Shown: piece by piece, positions 29,171 through 38,276 of the stretch | Layout of the letters: the number at the start of each line of letters is the position of its first letter | Numbering within the stretch: the first letter of the stretch is position 1 | Source of the DNA: CAVVSD01 sp963757125 | Lineage (GTDB): Bacteria > Actinomycetota > Thermoleophilia > Solirubrobacterales > Solirubrobacteraceae | NCBI GenBank assembly: GCA_963757125.1 | Contig: CAVWQP010000004.1 | Span: forward strand, 868,001-932,000 | Reading direction: 5' to 3' | DNA length: 64,000 nt | Position numbers and translations under genes: made by a program | Notes under the pieces: model-generated | Seen by the model: the letters and a program-made list of their open reading frames with translations, nothing else | Database searches by the model: none | Told to the model about the DNA's origin: nothing

Positions 29171-31063
29171 TCAGAGCGAGTGGTCGCGCTGAGCCCGCAT
29201 CGCGCGATTCTTTCCGGCGCGCTTCGCGTCGTACATGGCCGCATCCGCCGCTGCCACGAGCCCGTCCTGGTCGTCGGCGGACTCGGGGAGCGCCGCCACG
29301 CCAAGACTGGCCGTGACCTGGATGTCGCCCTCCGCGACCATGAGCGGCAGCTTCAGCGATTCCACCCCCTGGCGCACGCGCTCGGCGAGCAGATAGGCGC
29401 CGTGCAGGTCGGTGCCCGGCAGCACCACCGCGAGCTCCTCGCCGCCGTACCGGGCCGGCTCGTCGATCTCGCGGCAGGACTCCCGCAGGACACGGCCCAC
29501 CTCGCGCAGGACGACGTCGCCCTGCTGGTGGCCGTAGGTGTCGTTCACCTGCTTGAAGTCGTCGATGTCGAGCAACACGAGCGCCATCGGCTGGGCGAAT
29601 CGCTTGGCGCGCTCGACCTCGGTGTCGAGCACCTCGTCGAAGCGCCGCCGGTTGAAGAGGCCGGTCAGCTCGTCGGTCACGGACTCGCGCGCGACGGTCT
29701 CGTGCAGGCCGACGTTCTCCATGGAGACGCCCGCCTGGGTGGCGAGATAGTGGAAGAGATCGCGCTCCCCGGCGGTGAACGCGCGGCCCGAACGCCCCAC
29801 CGAGACGAGCCCGACGACGCCCTCGCGCGTGTCGCTGCCGCTGAGCGGATGAGCGAGCGCGCAGCCGTCGCCGACCGCGGCCTCCTCGGCCTTCCCCGAG
29901 CGCAGGGCGCGCGCCTCGGCCTCGCGCAGCGCGTCGGTGAGCCCGTTGATCCCGCCGACGCGCACCCGCTCCTCGAGCGGCGCATCGCGGCGCGGCCGGA
30001 CGGTCGCGCGGCCGGCCTCGCCGCCGACGCCGTCGACCGCGGTCTGCACGACGAGTTGCAGGAGCGCGTCGCGATCGAGGTTGGAGCCGACCGCCTGACC
30101 GAGGCGGCGCATCGAGTTCTGCACCCGCTCGCGCTCCTGGGCGAGGTCCGCCAGGCGCTCCTCGAGCTGCTGGGCCATCCGGTTGAACTCCTCGCCCAGC
30201 GCGGCGAACTCGTCCCCGCCGACCGCGGGCACGCGGGTCGTGAAGTCTCCGCGCCCGAGCCTCCGGGCCGCGTCGAGCAGCTCCATGACCTGCCCGCGCA
30301 GGGAGCGCGACACGGCGAAGGCGAACGTCACCGCCAGGATGAAGAAGCCGGCGAGGATCCCGCCGGCGATGATCCGGCTCTTCGCGACCTGGCCGGTGGT
30401 CTCCGCCTTGGGCGCCAGCACGGCGACCCGGATGCGGGAGCCGAGCATCCCCGGCGCGGCGAACGTCGCGTAGCGGTAGTCGTCGTCGGAGATCGAGATG
30501 TCGCCGCTCCTGCCCTTCGGCGGCTTCGCGGGCGCGCCCTCGATCGTCGACGCGACCTGCGTGTCGTCGATCCACACGACGACGGCGTCGGCGCCGGTCG
30601 TGCGCCGGACGGCGGCGGCGTACGTCGGCGCGTCCTGCACGCTCAGTTGCAGGTCGCCGAACTGCCGGGAACGCTGGGCGTCGGTGAGCGGCCGGGTGAT
30701 CGGCGCGATCGCCTTCTTCGTGCCGACGTCGATCACCGCAGCGTTGTCGCGGACGAGGACGATGCGGCGGGCGCCCTCCGCCCCGAGGAGCGCGACCGCT
30801 CGCGTGCGCGCGGCCGGCAGATCGTCGTCCTGCAGCCCCGCGGAGAGCTCCTCGTCGGACGCGACGCGCCCGAGCGTCGCGAGCGCGCGGGCGCTCGCGT
30901 CCTTGTACATGTTGATTGCGACGTTCTGCTCGGCGGCCAGCCGCGCGTTGGCCTTCCCGTCCTCGTTGTCGGAGATCAGCCGGAACAGGACGACCGCCAC
31001 CGCCACCATGGGAACGATCACGATGAGGACGAAGAAGAGGGTGAGGCGGTTGCGGAAGCTCAT
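29171..31063 (-). CDS. Membrane diguanylate cyclase with HAMP and GAF-like parts
   Basis: 630 aa. Order of parts: one membrane helix at residues 8-28, an extracellular sensor of about 220 residues, a second helix near 240-262, a HAMP region (SRSLRGQVMELLDAARRLGRGDF), a GAF-like stretch with a short coiled coil, and a C-terminal GGDEF domain with the active-site sequence YGGEEL. GGEEF-type sites are normally active, so it should make cyclic di-GMP in response to an outside signal. The PilZ protein nearby is a possible effector. Confidence 0.88.
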   Translation of the reverse strand: MSFRNRLTLFFVLIVIVPMVAVAVVLFRLISDNEDGKANARLAAEQNVAINMYKDASARALATLGRVASDEELSAGLQDDDLPAARTRAVALLGAEGARRIVLVRDNAAVIDVGTKKAIAPITRPLTDAQRSRQFGDLQLSVQDAPTYAAAVRRTTGADAVVVWIDDTQVASTIEGAPAKPPKGRSGDISISDDDYRYATFAAPGMLGSRIRVAVLAPKAETTGQVAKSRIIAGGILAGFFILAVTFAFAVSRSLRGQVMELLDAARRLGRGDFTTRVPAVGGDEFAALGEEFNRMAQQLEERLADLAQERERVQNSMRRLGQAVGSNLDRDALLQLVVQTAVDGVGGEAGRATVRPRRDAPLEERVRVGGINGLTDALREAEARALRSGKAEEAAVGDGCALAHPLSGSDTREGVVGLVSVGRSGRAFTAGERDLFHYLATQAGVSMENVGLHETVARESVTDELTGLFNRRRFDEVLDTEVERAKRFAQPMALVLLDIDDFKQVNDTYGHQQGDVVLREVGRVLRESCREIDEPARYGGEELAVVLPGTDLHGAYLLAERVRQGVESLKLPLMVAEGDIQVTASLGVAALPESADDQDGLVAAADAAMYDAKRAGKNRAMRAQRDHSL

Positions 31064-31125
31064 CCGTTCGGAGCTACATCGTCCTATACGGCAGGGTTGA
31101 TGTGGGCTGCAGGCGCGCTTGCGCG

Positions 31126-32437
31126 CTACGCGCGGGCCGGGCGCTCCAGCCCGTAGTGGTCGCGCAGGGTGCGCCCCTCGTACTCGGTCCGGAAGATCCC
31201 GCGCCGCTGCAGCTCGGGCACGACGAGGTCCACGAACGCCTCCAGGCTCCCCGGCAGCGTGGGCGGCATGAGGTTGAAGCCGTCGGCGGCGCCGTCCTCG
31301 AACCACGCCTGCATCGAGTCGGCGATCGCGATCGGATCGCCGATGATCACGCGGTGGCCGCGGCCGCCGCTCGTGCGCCCGATGAGCTCGCGCACCGTCA
31401 GGCCGTGCTCGCGGGCGAAGTCGACGAGGAGGGCCGAGCGGCTCTGGTGGCCCTGCGCCTGGTGGTCCTCGATCGCCCGCGGCAGAGGCGCGTCGAGGTC
31501 CAGGCCCGACATGTCGACGCCGAACACGAACGACAGCATCGACAGCCCGCTCGTCATCGACGCGTGGCGCTCGAGGCGCTCGTGGACCTCGAGCGCGTCG
31601 TCCTCCGTCTCGCCGACGATCGGGACGAGGCCCGGCAGGACCTTCACGCGGTCGGGATCGCGGCCGTGCGAGGCGATCCGCTCGCGGATGTCGCCGTAGA
31701 ACTCCTGCGCGCCGGCCAGCGTCAGCTGCGCGGTGAAGATCGCCTCCGCGTGCCGGGCGGCGAAGTCGCGCCCGCGCGGCGACGAGCCCGCCTGCACGCG
31801 CACGGGATGGCCCTGCGGCGAGCGCGGCACGTCGAGCGGGCCCGCCACCGTGAAGCGATCGCCGCGGTGGTCGATGGGATGCACGCGCGTGTCGTCGATG
31901 AACACGCCGCGCCTCCTTGTCGACGAGGACCGCGTCGTCGTCCCAGGAGTCCCAGAGGCGCGTCACCACCTCGACGAACTCCTCGGCGCCGCGGTAGCGG
32001 TCCTCGTGGGCGGCCTGCTGCTCGAACCCGTAGTTGCGCGCGAGGTCGTCGCCCGCGGAGGTGACGATGTTCCATCCCGCCCGGCCGCCCGAGAGATGGT
32101 CCAGCCCTGCGAACCGCCGCGCCACGTCGAAGGGGTGCCCGTACGTCGTGGACGCGGTCGCGATGAGCCCGATCCGCTCCGTCGAGGCGGCCAGCGCGGC
32201 GAGCAGCGTGAGTGGCTCGATCCGGCTCGCCCCCGACCGCCTGCGGACCTCGCCGATGAGCGCCAGCGCGTCGGCGAGGAAGACCGAGTCGAACTTCGCG
32301 GCCTCGGCGATCCGGGTCACCCGCTGGTGGTGCGCGAGGCTCACGACCGCGTCCGGGTCGGACTCCGGCAGCCGCCATGCCGCGTCGTGGTGGCCGGCGT
32401 CCTGCAGGAACAGGTTCAGGTGCAGCTGACGGGACAG
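31126..32437 (-). CDS. LLM-class flavin monooxygenase (NtaA/SnaA/DszA type), frameshifted
   Basis: About 435 aa. The start of the barrel, LHLNLFLQDAGHHDAAWRLP, and then FDSVFLADALAL, FAGLDHLSGGRAGWNIVTS and NYGF are typical of the NtaA/SnaA/DszA group. The frame shifts near 31910 (upstream DAVLVDKEA, downstream VFIDDTRVHPIDHRG). The barrel's first strand lies upstream of any in-frame ATG or GTG, so either translation starts at an unusual codon near 32437 or another indel hides the start. Members use reduced FMN and oxygen on sulfonates, polyamino acids or organosulfur compounds. Confidence 0.78.
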
Positions 32438-32479
32438 ACCCGGCAGTGTGCCACGGGTGGGTACACTCGCTCCCCACCC

Positions 32480-32552
32480 GGGGCTATAGCTCAGTTGGGA
32501 GAGCGCCTGGATCGCACCCAGGAGGTCGGGGGTTCGAGTCCCCCTAGCTCCA
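32480..32552 (+). tRNA. tRNA-Ala (anticodon CGC)
   Basis: 73 bases folding as a full cloverleaf. Acceptor GGGGCTA/TAGCTCC contains the G3-U70 wobble pair that defines alanine tRNAs. The D-arm region is GCTCAGTTGGGAGAGC. The anticodon stem CCTGG/CCAGG holds the loop ATCGCAC (anticodon CGC), and the T-arm is GGGGG-TTCGAGT-CCCCC. Discriminator A73; the CCA end is not encoded. Confidence 0.96.
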
Positions 32553-32560
32553 CCTCACCG

Positions 32561-32592
32561 GAACCCCTGCCGACGCGGGGGTTCTCGTGTTT
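32561..32592 (+). terminator. Terminator hairpin after tRNA-Ala
   Basis: GAACCCC (32561-32567) pairs with GGGGTTC (32578-32584), followed by TCGTGTTT. It starts 8 bases after the tRNA end. Confidence 0.7.
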
Positions 32593-32609
32593 CAGGCGCC
32601 GACGCGCGG

Positions 32610-32942
32610 CTAGTCGTCGTCGTCCTCCGCCTCGAGCTCGGCGGCCTCGATCGCGACGTCGAGCGCATCGACGATGTTCACCGTCGCCGACGCGACGCGG
32701 GCCGTCCCCACGATCGGCGCCACCCCGGTCAGGACGCCGCGGATCTGCTCGGCGTCGAGTCCGGCGTCGGCCGCCGCACCGAGGTTCATGAGATAGGAGA
32801 ACGGCGGCGCGTCCACCGCGATCAGCGCGGCCAGGCGCACGAGCATCAGCGCCCTGTCGTCGAGCGTCGACGCCTCGAGCGAATCCGCGGTCATGCTCGC
32901 CAGCACGTCGAGGACCGGTGTGTCACTCGTTGATCCAGCCAT
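32610..32942 (-). CDS. Carboxymuconolactone decarboxylase-like protein (CMD1)
   Basis: 110 aa from the ATG at 32942, chosen because GAGGAG lies 8 bases upstream; a GTG at 32948 also fits. All-helical, with LDDRALMLVRLAALIAVDAP and a GVLTGVAPIVGTARV segment as in small CMD/AhpD-fold proteins, but without the CxxC of AhpD. The acidic tail ends EAEDDDD. A second copy of the family lies at 37942. Promoter: a perfect 17-bp dyad with a -10 hexamer at 23 bp. Biochemical role unknown. Confidence 0.75.
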   Translation of the reverse strand: MAGSTSDTPVLDVLASMTADSLEASTLDDRALMLVRLAALIAVDAPPFSYLMNLGAAADAGLDAEQIRGVLTGVAPIVGTARVASATVNIVDALDVAIEAAELEAEDDDD

Positions 32943-32976
32943 GGTCACGTCTCCTCGTGGTTGCTCTGACGCGGCA

Positions 32977-33022
32977 AACGTAGGCCCGCCGCCAGTGCCG
33001 GCACATCATCCACGGTGGATGA
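32977..33022 (-). promoter_or_regulatory. CMD1 promoter: dyad operator plus -10
   Basis: TCATCC-ACGGT-GGATGA (33006-33022, near-perfect dyad with 8-base arms). On the minus strand a -10-like TACGTT (32977-32982) follows after 23 bases. It belongs to the seven-start set described in the findings. Confidence 0.7.
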
Positions 33023-33035
33023 AAGGCGACTCATT

Positions 33036-33080
33036 TCATGCCATCGGGATGAGGCTGCGCCGCCGGCCCGGACCTACGGT
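33036..33080 (+). promoter_or_regulatory. DUF1254 promoter: dyad operator plus -10
   Basis: TCATGC-CATCG-GGATGA (33036-33052) followed after 22 bases by TACGGT (33075-33080). It is spaced 30 bases (about three helix turns) from the CMD1 dyad, so the two sites face the same side of the DNA. Confidence 0.7.
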
Positions 33081-33111
33081 CGCCGCAGCCTTACGAACTG
33101 CAGAGGTGACC

Positions 33112-34663
33112 ATGGCCGTTCCAAACGAGACGCATCTCTCCACCGCGACACCCGAGCGGCACGAGAGCCGGATCGGGGCGCTGGAGTTCTTCGACGGCGT
33201 CCCGACCGTCGACACGGTCGAGACCGTCTACGACCACCTCGACTTCGTGCACGCGCTGAACGTGTTCCTCGACGGCTACGCGGGCGCCTCGACCTACGCG
33301 GCCCGGCGAGGGTTCCACGAGGTCGGCGTGCCCGACAACGCCGTCCTGATCTTCTCGGAGCTCATGGGCTCGGAGTCCGAGTTCCTGACCGCGAACGCCG
33401 ACACCGTCTACTTCCTCGCGGCGGTCGATCTGACGTCGGGGCCGATGGTCGTGCAGACGCCGCCCCAGGCGCTCGGGGTGTTCGACGACATGTGGTGGGG
33501 CTGGATCGTCGACTTCGGCCTGTCCGGGTCCGGATCGCGGCGAGGGCGGCCGCTTCCTGCTCGTCCCGCCCGGCTACGACGGCCCGCTGCCGGACAGCGG
33601 CTACCACGTCGGGCACTCGCGCACGGCGCGGGCGCTGATGCTCGGGCGCGCGTTCCTCACCGACGACGACCCCGCCCCGACCGTCGCCACGATCAAGGCC
33701 ACGCTCAAGATCCACCCGTACGCTCCCGGCGGTCCCGGGACGAGCGTCGCGACGCTGCTGGAGGGCGAGGTGCACCCCGCCGCGCCTGCGCCGATCCCCG
33801 AGACCGTCTTCGTCGAGGGCAGCGGGAAGGCGTTCAACACGGTGCCGCCGAGCGACGCCGGCTTCTTCGACCTGATGAACGACCTCGTGCAGCAGGAGCC
33901 GGCCGGCAGCACGAACCCCGAGCTCCTGGGGCAGCTGGCCGCGATCGGCATCGTGAAGGGCCGGCCGTTCGACCCCGACGAGCGGATGCGGCGCGTCCTC
34001 GCGGATGCCGCCGCCGTCGGCGCCGCGACCTCGCGCGCTCTGTTCTTCGACGCCCGGACGTCGGAGGAGTTCGCCTACTACGGCGACGACTCGGCGTGGT
34101 TCAACATGCTGTGGGTCGGCGGCTACACGTTCGAGACGCCGCCGCCGCTGGTCACCGCGGACGGGATCCGGCCGCTCCCCCCGACCGGCGTCCGCACGCT
34201 GCACTCGAGGACGTCGTTCTTGTACGCGGCGACCGGGGTCACGCCGGCGATGTGCATGCGGCTGACCGGGCCTCGGCTCGCAGTACCTCATGGCGGTCGA
34301 GGACGCCGACGGCGACCCGCTCGACGGGGCGCAGACCTACCGGCTGACGCTGCCTGCCGGACATCCCCGCGGCGCGCTTCTGGTCGGTCACGGCCTACGA
34401 CAACGTGACGCGGTCGATGCTGAAGACGCCGCAGCGCTTCCCGCGGGCCGGGAGCCAGTCCTATCCGACGCCGGCGGCGGTCGCGGACGCCGACGGCTCG
34501 ACGACGATCACGTTCGGTCCCGCGCGACCGTCCGACGTGCCCGAGGGCAACTGGGTCCAGACCTCCGAGGGCAAGGGCTGGTTCCCGATCCTGCGGTTCT
34601 ACAGCCCGCTGGCACCCGTTCTTCGACAAGACCTGGCGGCCGAGCGAGCTCGTCCGCGCCTGA
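33112..34663 (+). pseudogene. DUF1254/DUF1214 protein, four indels
   Basis: About 515 aa once read across frames. The N-terminal DUF1254 part includes LNVFLDGYAGASTYAARRGF and TANADTVYFLAAVDL. The C-terminal DUF1214 part includes LTAYDNVTRS-like and NWVQT...GWFPILRFY segments. Frame changes fall near 33530, 34273, 34366 and 34612. Each restores clear family sequence, so the gene looks whole apart from single-base errors. DUF1254/DUF1214 proteins are widespread and of unknown function. It is the first gene of a probable operon with DUF1269 and an ion channel. Confidence 0.78.
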
Positions 34664-34679
34664 GCAAGAGGAGATCACG

Positions 34680-35195
34680 ATGTCCGACCGACCAGTGTTC
34701 CTGTACGCCGCCGTCTACGACTCGATCGAGGACGCCGAGGCCGACTACGAGGCCGTGTTCGACCTGCACGCGCTCGGCGCGATCGGGACGTTCGACTCCG
34801 CGGTGATCCGCAAGGAGGAGGACGGCAAGGTCCGCGTCACGAAGACGGAGAAGCCGACCCAGCACGGTGCGTGGACCGGCGCGGGCGTCGGCGCGCTCGT
34901 CGGGATCATCTTCCCGCCGTCGCTCATCGGCACCGCGATCGTCGGCGCCGGCGCGGGCGGTCTGATCGGCCACCTGCGCAAGGGCATCTCGCGCGGCGAC
35001 CTCAAGGAGTTCGGCGACGAGCTGGAGAACGGGACCGCCGCGGTCGTCGTGATCGGCGAGTCCAAGCTCGAGGAGCAGCTCGAGAAGGCGATGAAGAACG
35101 CCGACAAGGTCATCGCGAAGGAGATCGAGGGGGACGCCGAGGAGCTCCAGCGCGAGATCGACGCTGCCGCCAAGGAGGACGCCGCGAAGGCCTGA
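34680..35195 (+). CDS. DUF1269 family protein with glycine-zipper segment
   Basis: 171 aa, intact. AGAGGAG precedes the ATG. The N-terminal domain (FLYAAVYDSIEDAEADYEAV) is followed by a Gly/Ala-rich hydrophobic stretch (GAGVGALVGIIFPPSLIGTA and IVGAGAGGLIGHL, about residues 62-98), as in DUF1269 proteins thought to bind membranes. A long charged helical C-terminus ends KEDAAKA. It sits 16 bases after DUF1254 and 2 bases before the channel gene. Possibly stress-related; no defined activity. Confidence 0.85.
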   Translation: MSDRPVFLYAAVYDSIEDAEADYEAVFDLHALGAIGTFDSAVIRKEEDGKVRVTKTEKPTQHGAWTGAGVGALVGIIFPPSLIGTAIVGAGAGGLIGHLRKGISRGDLKEFGDELENGTAAVVVIGESKLEEQLEKAMKNADKVIAKEIEGDAEELQREIDAAAKEDAAKA

Positions 35196-35197
35196 GG

Positions 35198-35561
35198 GTG
35201 ATCCCGCTCCTGCTCGCGGTCCGCGGACTCGCGCGGGCCCTCGCCGCCGTCTGGCGGGACCCCGAGACCAGGGCGCTGCCGGTCGTCGCCGGCGCCCTGG
35301 TCCTCACGGGCACGCTGTTCTACTGGCGCTTCGAGGACTGGACATCGTCGAGTCGCTGTACTTCTGGTCGTGACGCTGACGACGTCGGCTTCGGCGACTC
35401 TCCCGACCACCCGGGCACGCAGATCTTCACGATCGTCTACATCCTCACCGGGTTCGGCGTGCTCGTCGCCTGCTGACGTCCGTGGCGCAGCAGTACATGC
35501 GCCTGAAGGCGGAGGGCGGGCCGGCGCGCGCCGCGTGCGCGAGCGCCGCGACGCACGCTGA
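35198..35561 (+). pseudogene. Two-helix potassium channel, several indels
   Basis: A GTG start follows the DUF1269 stop by two bases. Reading across frames gives helix 1 (LPVVAGALVLTGTLFYWRF), a pore loop VESLYF..VVTLTTVGFGD carrying the potassium selectivity filter TVGFGD, helix 2 (IFTIVYILTGFGVLVA), and a charged tail (QQYMRLKAEGG). At least four single-base changes between 35345 and 35475 interrupt it. Without them it would be a small KcsA-type channel of about 120 aa. The pore signature makes the family call firm despite the breaks. Confidence 0.72.
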
Positions 35562-35577
35562 CGCGCGGTCGTCGCCT

Positions 35578-35624
35578 TCATGCGAATGGGGTGACGTGGC
35601 TCCCGGCTGCGACGGACGTAGCAT
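35578..35624 (+). promoter_or_regulatory. LuxR-gene promoter: dyad operator plus -10
   Basis: TCATGC-GAATG-GGGTGA (35578-35594) followed after 24 bases by TAGCAT (35619-35624), which ends 10 bases before the ATG. It suggests autoregulation of the LuxR gene. Confidence 0.65.
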
Positions 35625-35634
35625 CGCGCCCGCG

Positions 35635-37902
35635 ATGACCACGGCAGACGCCTCCTTCGATCTCTCGGAGGCGAAGCTCGCTCCGCCGCAGGTCCGGCGC
35701 GGGACCGTGGCGAAGAGCGCCGTCATCGCGCGGCTGCAGGAGGCGGATCGTCGGCTCGCGACCGTCGTCGCCCCCGCGGGCTACGGCAAGACGACGCTCC
35801 TGGCGCGGTGGGCAGACACCGATGCACGGCCGTTCGCGTGGGTCGCGCTCGACGGCCGCGACGACGACCCCGTGGTGTTCCTGCGGTACATCGCAGGCGC
35901 GATCCACCGCATCGACCCCCTGCCCGCGGACGTCTTCGACGCCCTGTCCGGTCCGGGAGACACCACATGGACCCGGCGCATCCCGCGCCTCGGCCGCGCG
36001 CTCGCCGCGTTGCGGCGCCCATTCGTGCTCGTGCTCGACGACCTGCACGCGGTCGGGAACCCCGACTGCCTCGACGTGCTGGCGGCCGTGGTCGGGTTCG
36101 TCCCTGCCGGCTCCCAGGTCGCGATCGCCAGCCGCGCGGAGCCGGCGCTGCCGATCGCCCGCTGGCGAGCCCAAGGGCAGCTCGAGGAGATCGGGGTCTC
36201 CGATCTCCGACTCGACGAGCCGCGAGGCGGGGCTGCTCCTGGCGGCCGCCGGCGTGCAGCTCGGATCCGATCCGAGCTGTCCGAGCTCACCGAGCGGACG
36301 GAGGGCTGGCCCGCAGGGCTGTATCTCGCCGCGCTGTCGCTGCAGGCCGGAGGCCCCACCCCGGCGAGCGCGGCGAGCTTCGCCGGCGACGACCGGCTCG
36401 TGTCCGACTACTTCCGCCTCGAGGTCCTGGCGCGACTCCCTCCGGCGGACGCGCAGTTCCTCACGCGGACGTCCGTCCTGGAGCGCATGAGCGGCGATCT
36501 CTGCGACGCCGTCCTGCAGGCGACGGGTTCCGCGCCGACGCTGGAGCGGCTCGCGCGCACGAACGGGTTCGTCGTACCGCTCGATCGTCGCGGCGAGTGG
36601 TATCGCTACCACCACCTGTTCGGCCGGCTGCTGCGCCACGAGCTCGACCGGACCGAGCCGGACGACGCGCGCGCGCTGAACGCTCGCGCGATGACCTGGT
36701 GCCTCGCCACGACCGGACCGAGGAGGCGATCGTGTACGGGCACGCGGCGGGCGAGACGGACGCCGTGGCCGGCTGGTCACGTCCTGGCGCTGCCGCTCCA
36801 CTACGACGGCCGGATGCAGACCCTGGAGGAGTGGCTCGGCTGGTTCAGCGACGACGAGCTCGCGCACTACCCCGCACTGGCCGTCTACGGTGCGTGGGTC
36901 GCGTGCTCACGGGACGGCCTGCGGACGCGAGCGATGGCTCGGGCTCGCCGATGGCGCGACTCCAGGCTCCCGCTCTCGGACGGCAGCGCGACCATCGATC
37001 CGTGGGTCGCCGTGCTCCGGCTCCACATGATGCGAGACGGCGTCGAGCGGGCGCTCGCCGACGCGAACCGCGCGCTCGACCAACTCCCGTCCGGCAGCGC
37101 CTGGGTCCCGACCGCGCTGCTCGGTCGTGGGGTTGCGCATCTGCTCCTGGGCGAGACGACGCTCGGCACGGACGACCTCGTGGCGACGATCGAGCGCGGA
37201 CAGCCGCTCGGCGCCGTCGAGGAGATCCTCGCTGCGGAGGCGGAGCTGGCACTTCTGGCGGCGCGGCAAGGGGCATGGGACGAAGCTCGGCGACGTGCAG
37301 GGACGGCGCGGGGCCTCGTCGACACGAGCGGGCCTCGCCGACTACTCGGCGAGCGCGGCGGCACACGTCGCGACAGCACGCGTGGCGCTCCACGACGCCG
37401 GCCCGCCGAGGCCCGTGCCGAGCTGGCGCGTGCACACCGTCTCCGACCGCTGCTCGACCACGGCCTCCCGTGGCTGACGGTCCACGTCGGCCTCGAGCTC
37501 GCCCGCGCCCATCTCGCGCTCGCGGAGCCCGCGGCGGCCCGCACGGTGCTCACCGAGACGGAGCGGGTGCTCGAGCTGCGCCCGAACATGGGCACCCTCG
37601 CGGACGAGGCCCGCGAGCTGCACGACCGCGTCGCGGCCACCACGGCGCCCGGCGGGACCTGGGCGATGAGCCTCACCGGCGCCGAGCTCAGGCTGCTCCG
37701 TATCTCGCCACGCACCTCACGTTCCCCGAGATCGGCACGAGGCTCTTCATCTCGCGGAACACCGCGAAGACCGAGGCGGTCTCGATCTACCGCAAGCTCG
37801 GCGTCTCGTCGCGCAGCGAGGCGATCGGCGAAGGCGGTCGAGATCGGCCTGCTCGACAGCTCGATCTATCCGCCGAGCGCGGATCTCATCCACCAGGGAT
37901 GA
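35635..37902 (+). CDS. MalT-like LuxR-family ATPase regulator, paired indels
   Basis: About 755 aa. The N-terminal NTPase has Walker A APAGYGKTT and Walker B-like FVLVLDDLHA. A long helical-repeat middle follows, then a C-terminal LuxR HTH (FPEIGTRLFISRNTAKTEAVSIYRKLG). The frame stays open from start to stop, but four stretches (about 36222-36276, 36705-36770, 37336-37405, 37700-37830) read correctly only in another frame; each is bounded by a pair of opposite single-base changes. MalT-type proteins oligomerise on ligand and ATP and activate promoters. It carries the same operator as its neighbours and is the best candidate to control this island. Confidence 0.82.
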   Translation: MTTADASFDLSEAKLAPPQVRRGTVAKSAVIARLQEADRRLATVVAPAGYGKTTLLARWADTDARPFAWVALDGRDDDPVVFLRYIAGAIHRIDPLPADVFDALSGPGDTTWTRRIPRLGRALAALRRPFVLVLDDLHAVGNPDCLDVLAAVVGFVPAGSQVAIASRAEPALPIARWRAQGQLEEIGVSDLRLDEPRGGAAPGGRRRAARIRSELSELTERTEGWPAGLYLAALSLQAGGPTPASAASFAGDDRLVSDYFRLEVLARLPPADAQFLTRTSVLERMSGDLCDAVLQATGSAPTLERLARTNGFVVPLDRRGEWYRYHHLFGRLLRHELDRTEPDDARALNARAMTWCLATTGPRRRSCTGTRRARRTPWPAGHVLALPLHYDGRMQTLEEWLGWFSDDELAHYPALAVYGAWVACSRDGLRTRAMARARRWRDSRLPLSDGSATIDPWVAVLRLHMMRDGVERALADANRALDQLPSGSAWVPTALLGRGVAHLLLGETTLGTDDLVATIERGQPLGAVEEILAAEAELALLAARQGAWDEARRRAGTARGLVDTSGPRRLLGERGGTRRDSTRGAPRRRPAEARAELARAHRLRPLLDHGLPWLTVHVGLELARAHLALAEPAAARTVLTETERVLELRPNMGTLADEARELHDRVAATTAPGGTWAMSLTGAELRLLRISPRTSRSPRSARGSSSRGTPRRPRRSRSTASSASRRAARRSAKAVEIGLLDSSIYPPSADLIHQG

Positions 37903-37929
37903 CGCGCGCCGGACCGGAGCCGGTGTCAT
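37886..37929 (+). promoter_or_regulatory. CMD2 promoter: dyad operator plus -10
   Basis: TCATCC-ACCAG-GGATGA (37886-37902) overlaps the LuxR stop codon. TGTCAT (37924-37929) follows after 21 bases and ends 12 bases before the CMD2 ATG. Confidence 0.65.
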
Positions 37930-37941
37930 GTACGGGCTGCC

Positions 37942-38276
37942 ATGGACGAGTACAAGGAGCACCTCCGTCGACTCGCCGTGCACGACGATGCGCTCCTGCA
38001 GAGCGTCGCGGAGCAGGGGAGCCGCCGCGGCCGTGATCGATGAGCGCACCGTGGCACTCGTGCGCGTCGCCGCGACCATCGCCGTCGACGCGGCGCCCGC
38101 CTCCTTCCAGCACGCGGTGGCGGTCGCGCTCGCCGCCGGCACGACGAGGACGAGATCGTCGCCGCCTGGAGGCGGTCGCCCCCATCACCGGCACAGCGCG
38201 CGTGGTCGGCTGCGCGCCGAAGATCGCCTGCCCTGGGCTACGACGTCGACGACGCGCTCGAGCGGCTCGACCCTGA
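37942..38276 (+). pseudogene. CMD-like protein (CMD2), several indels
   Basis: Read across frames: MDEYKEHLRRLAVHDDALLQ, then VIDERTVALVRVAATIAVDA, then LEAVAPITGTARVVG and GYDVDDALERLDP. This parallels CMD1 at 32610-32942 in the same order (...RALMLVRLAALIAVDA; GVLTGVAPIVGTARV). At least four single-base changes (near 38025, 38147, 38170, 38230) interrupt it. It would be about 110 aa. The 3' end meets the antiporter stop. It has its own dyad promoter. Confidence 0.65.
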
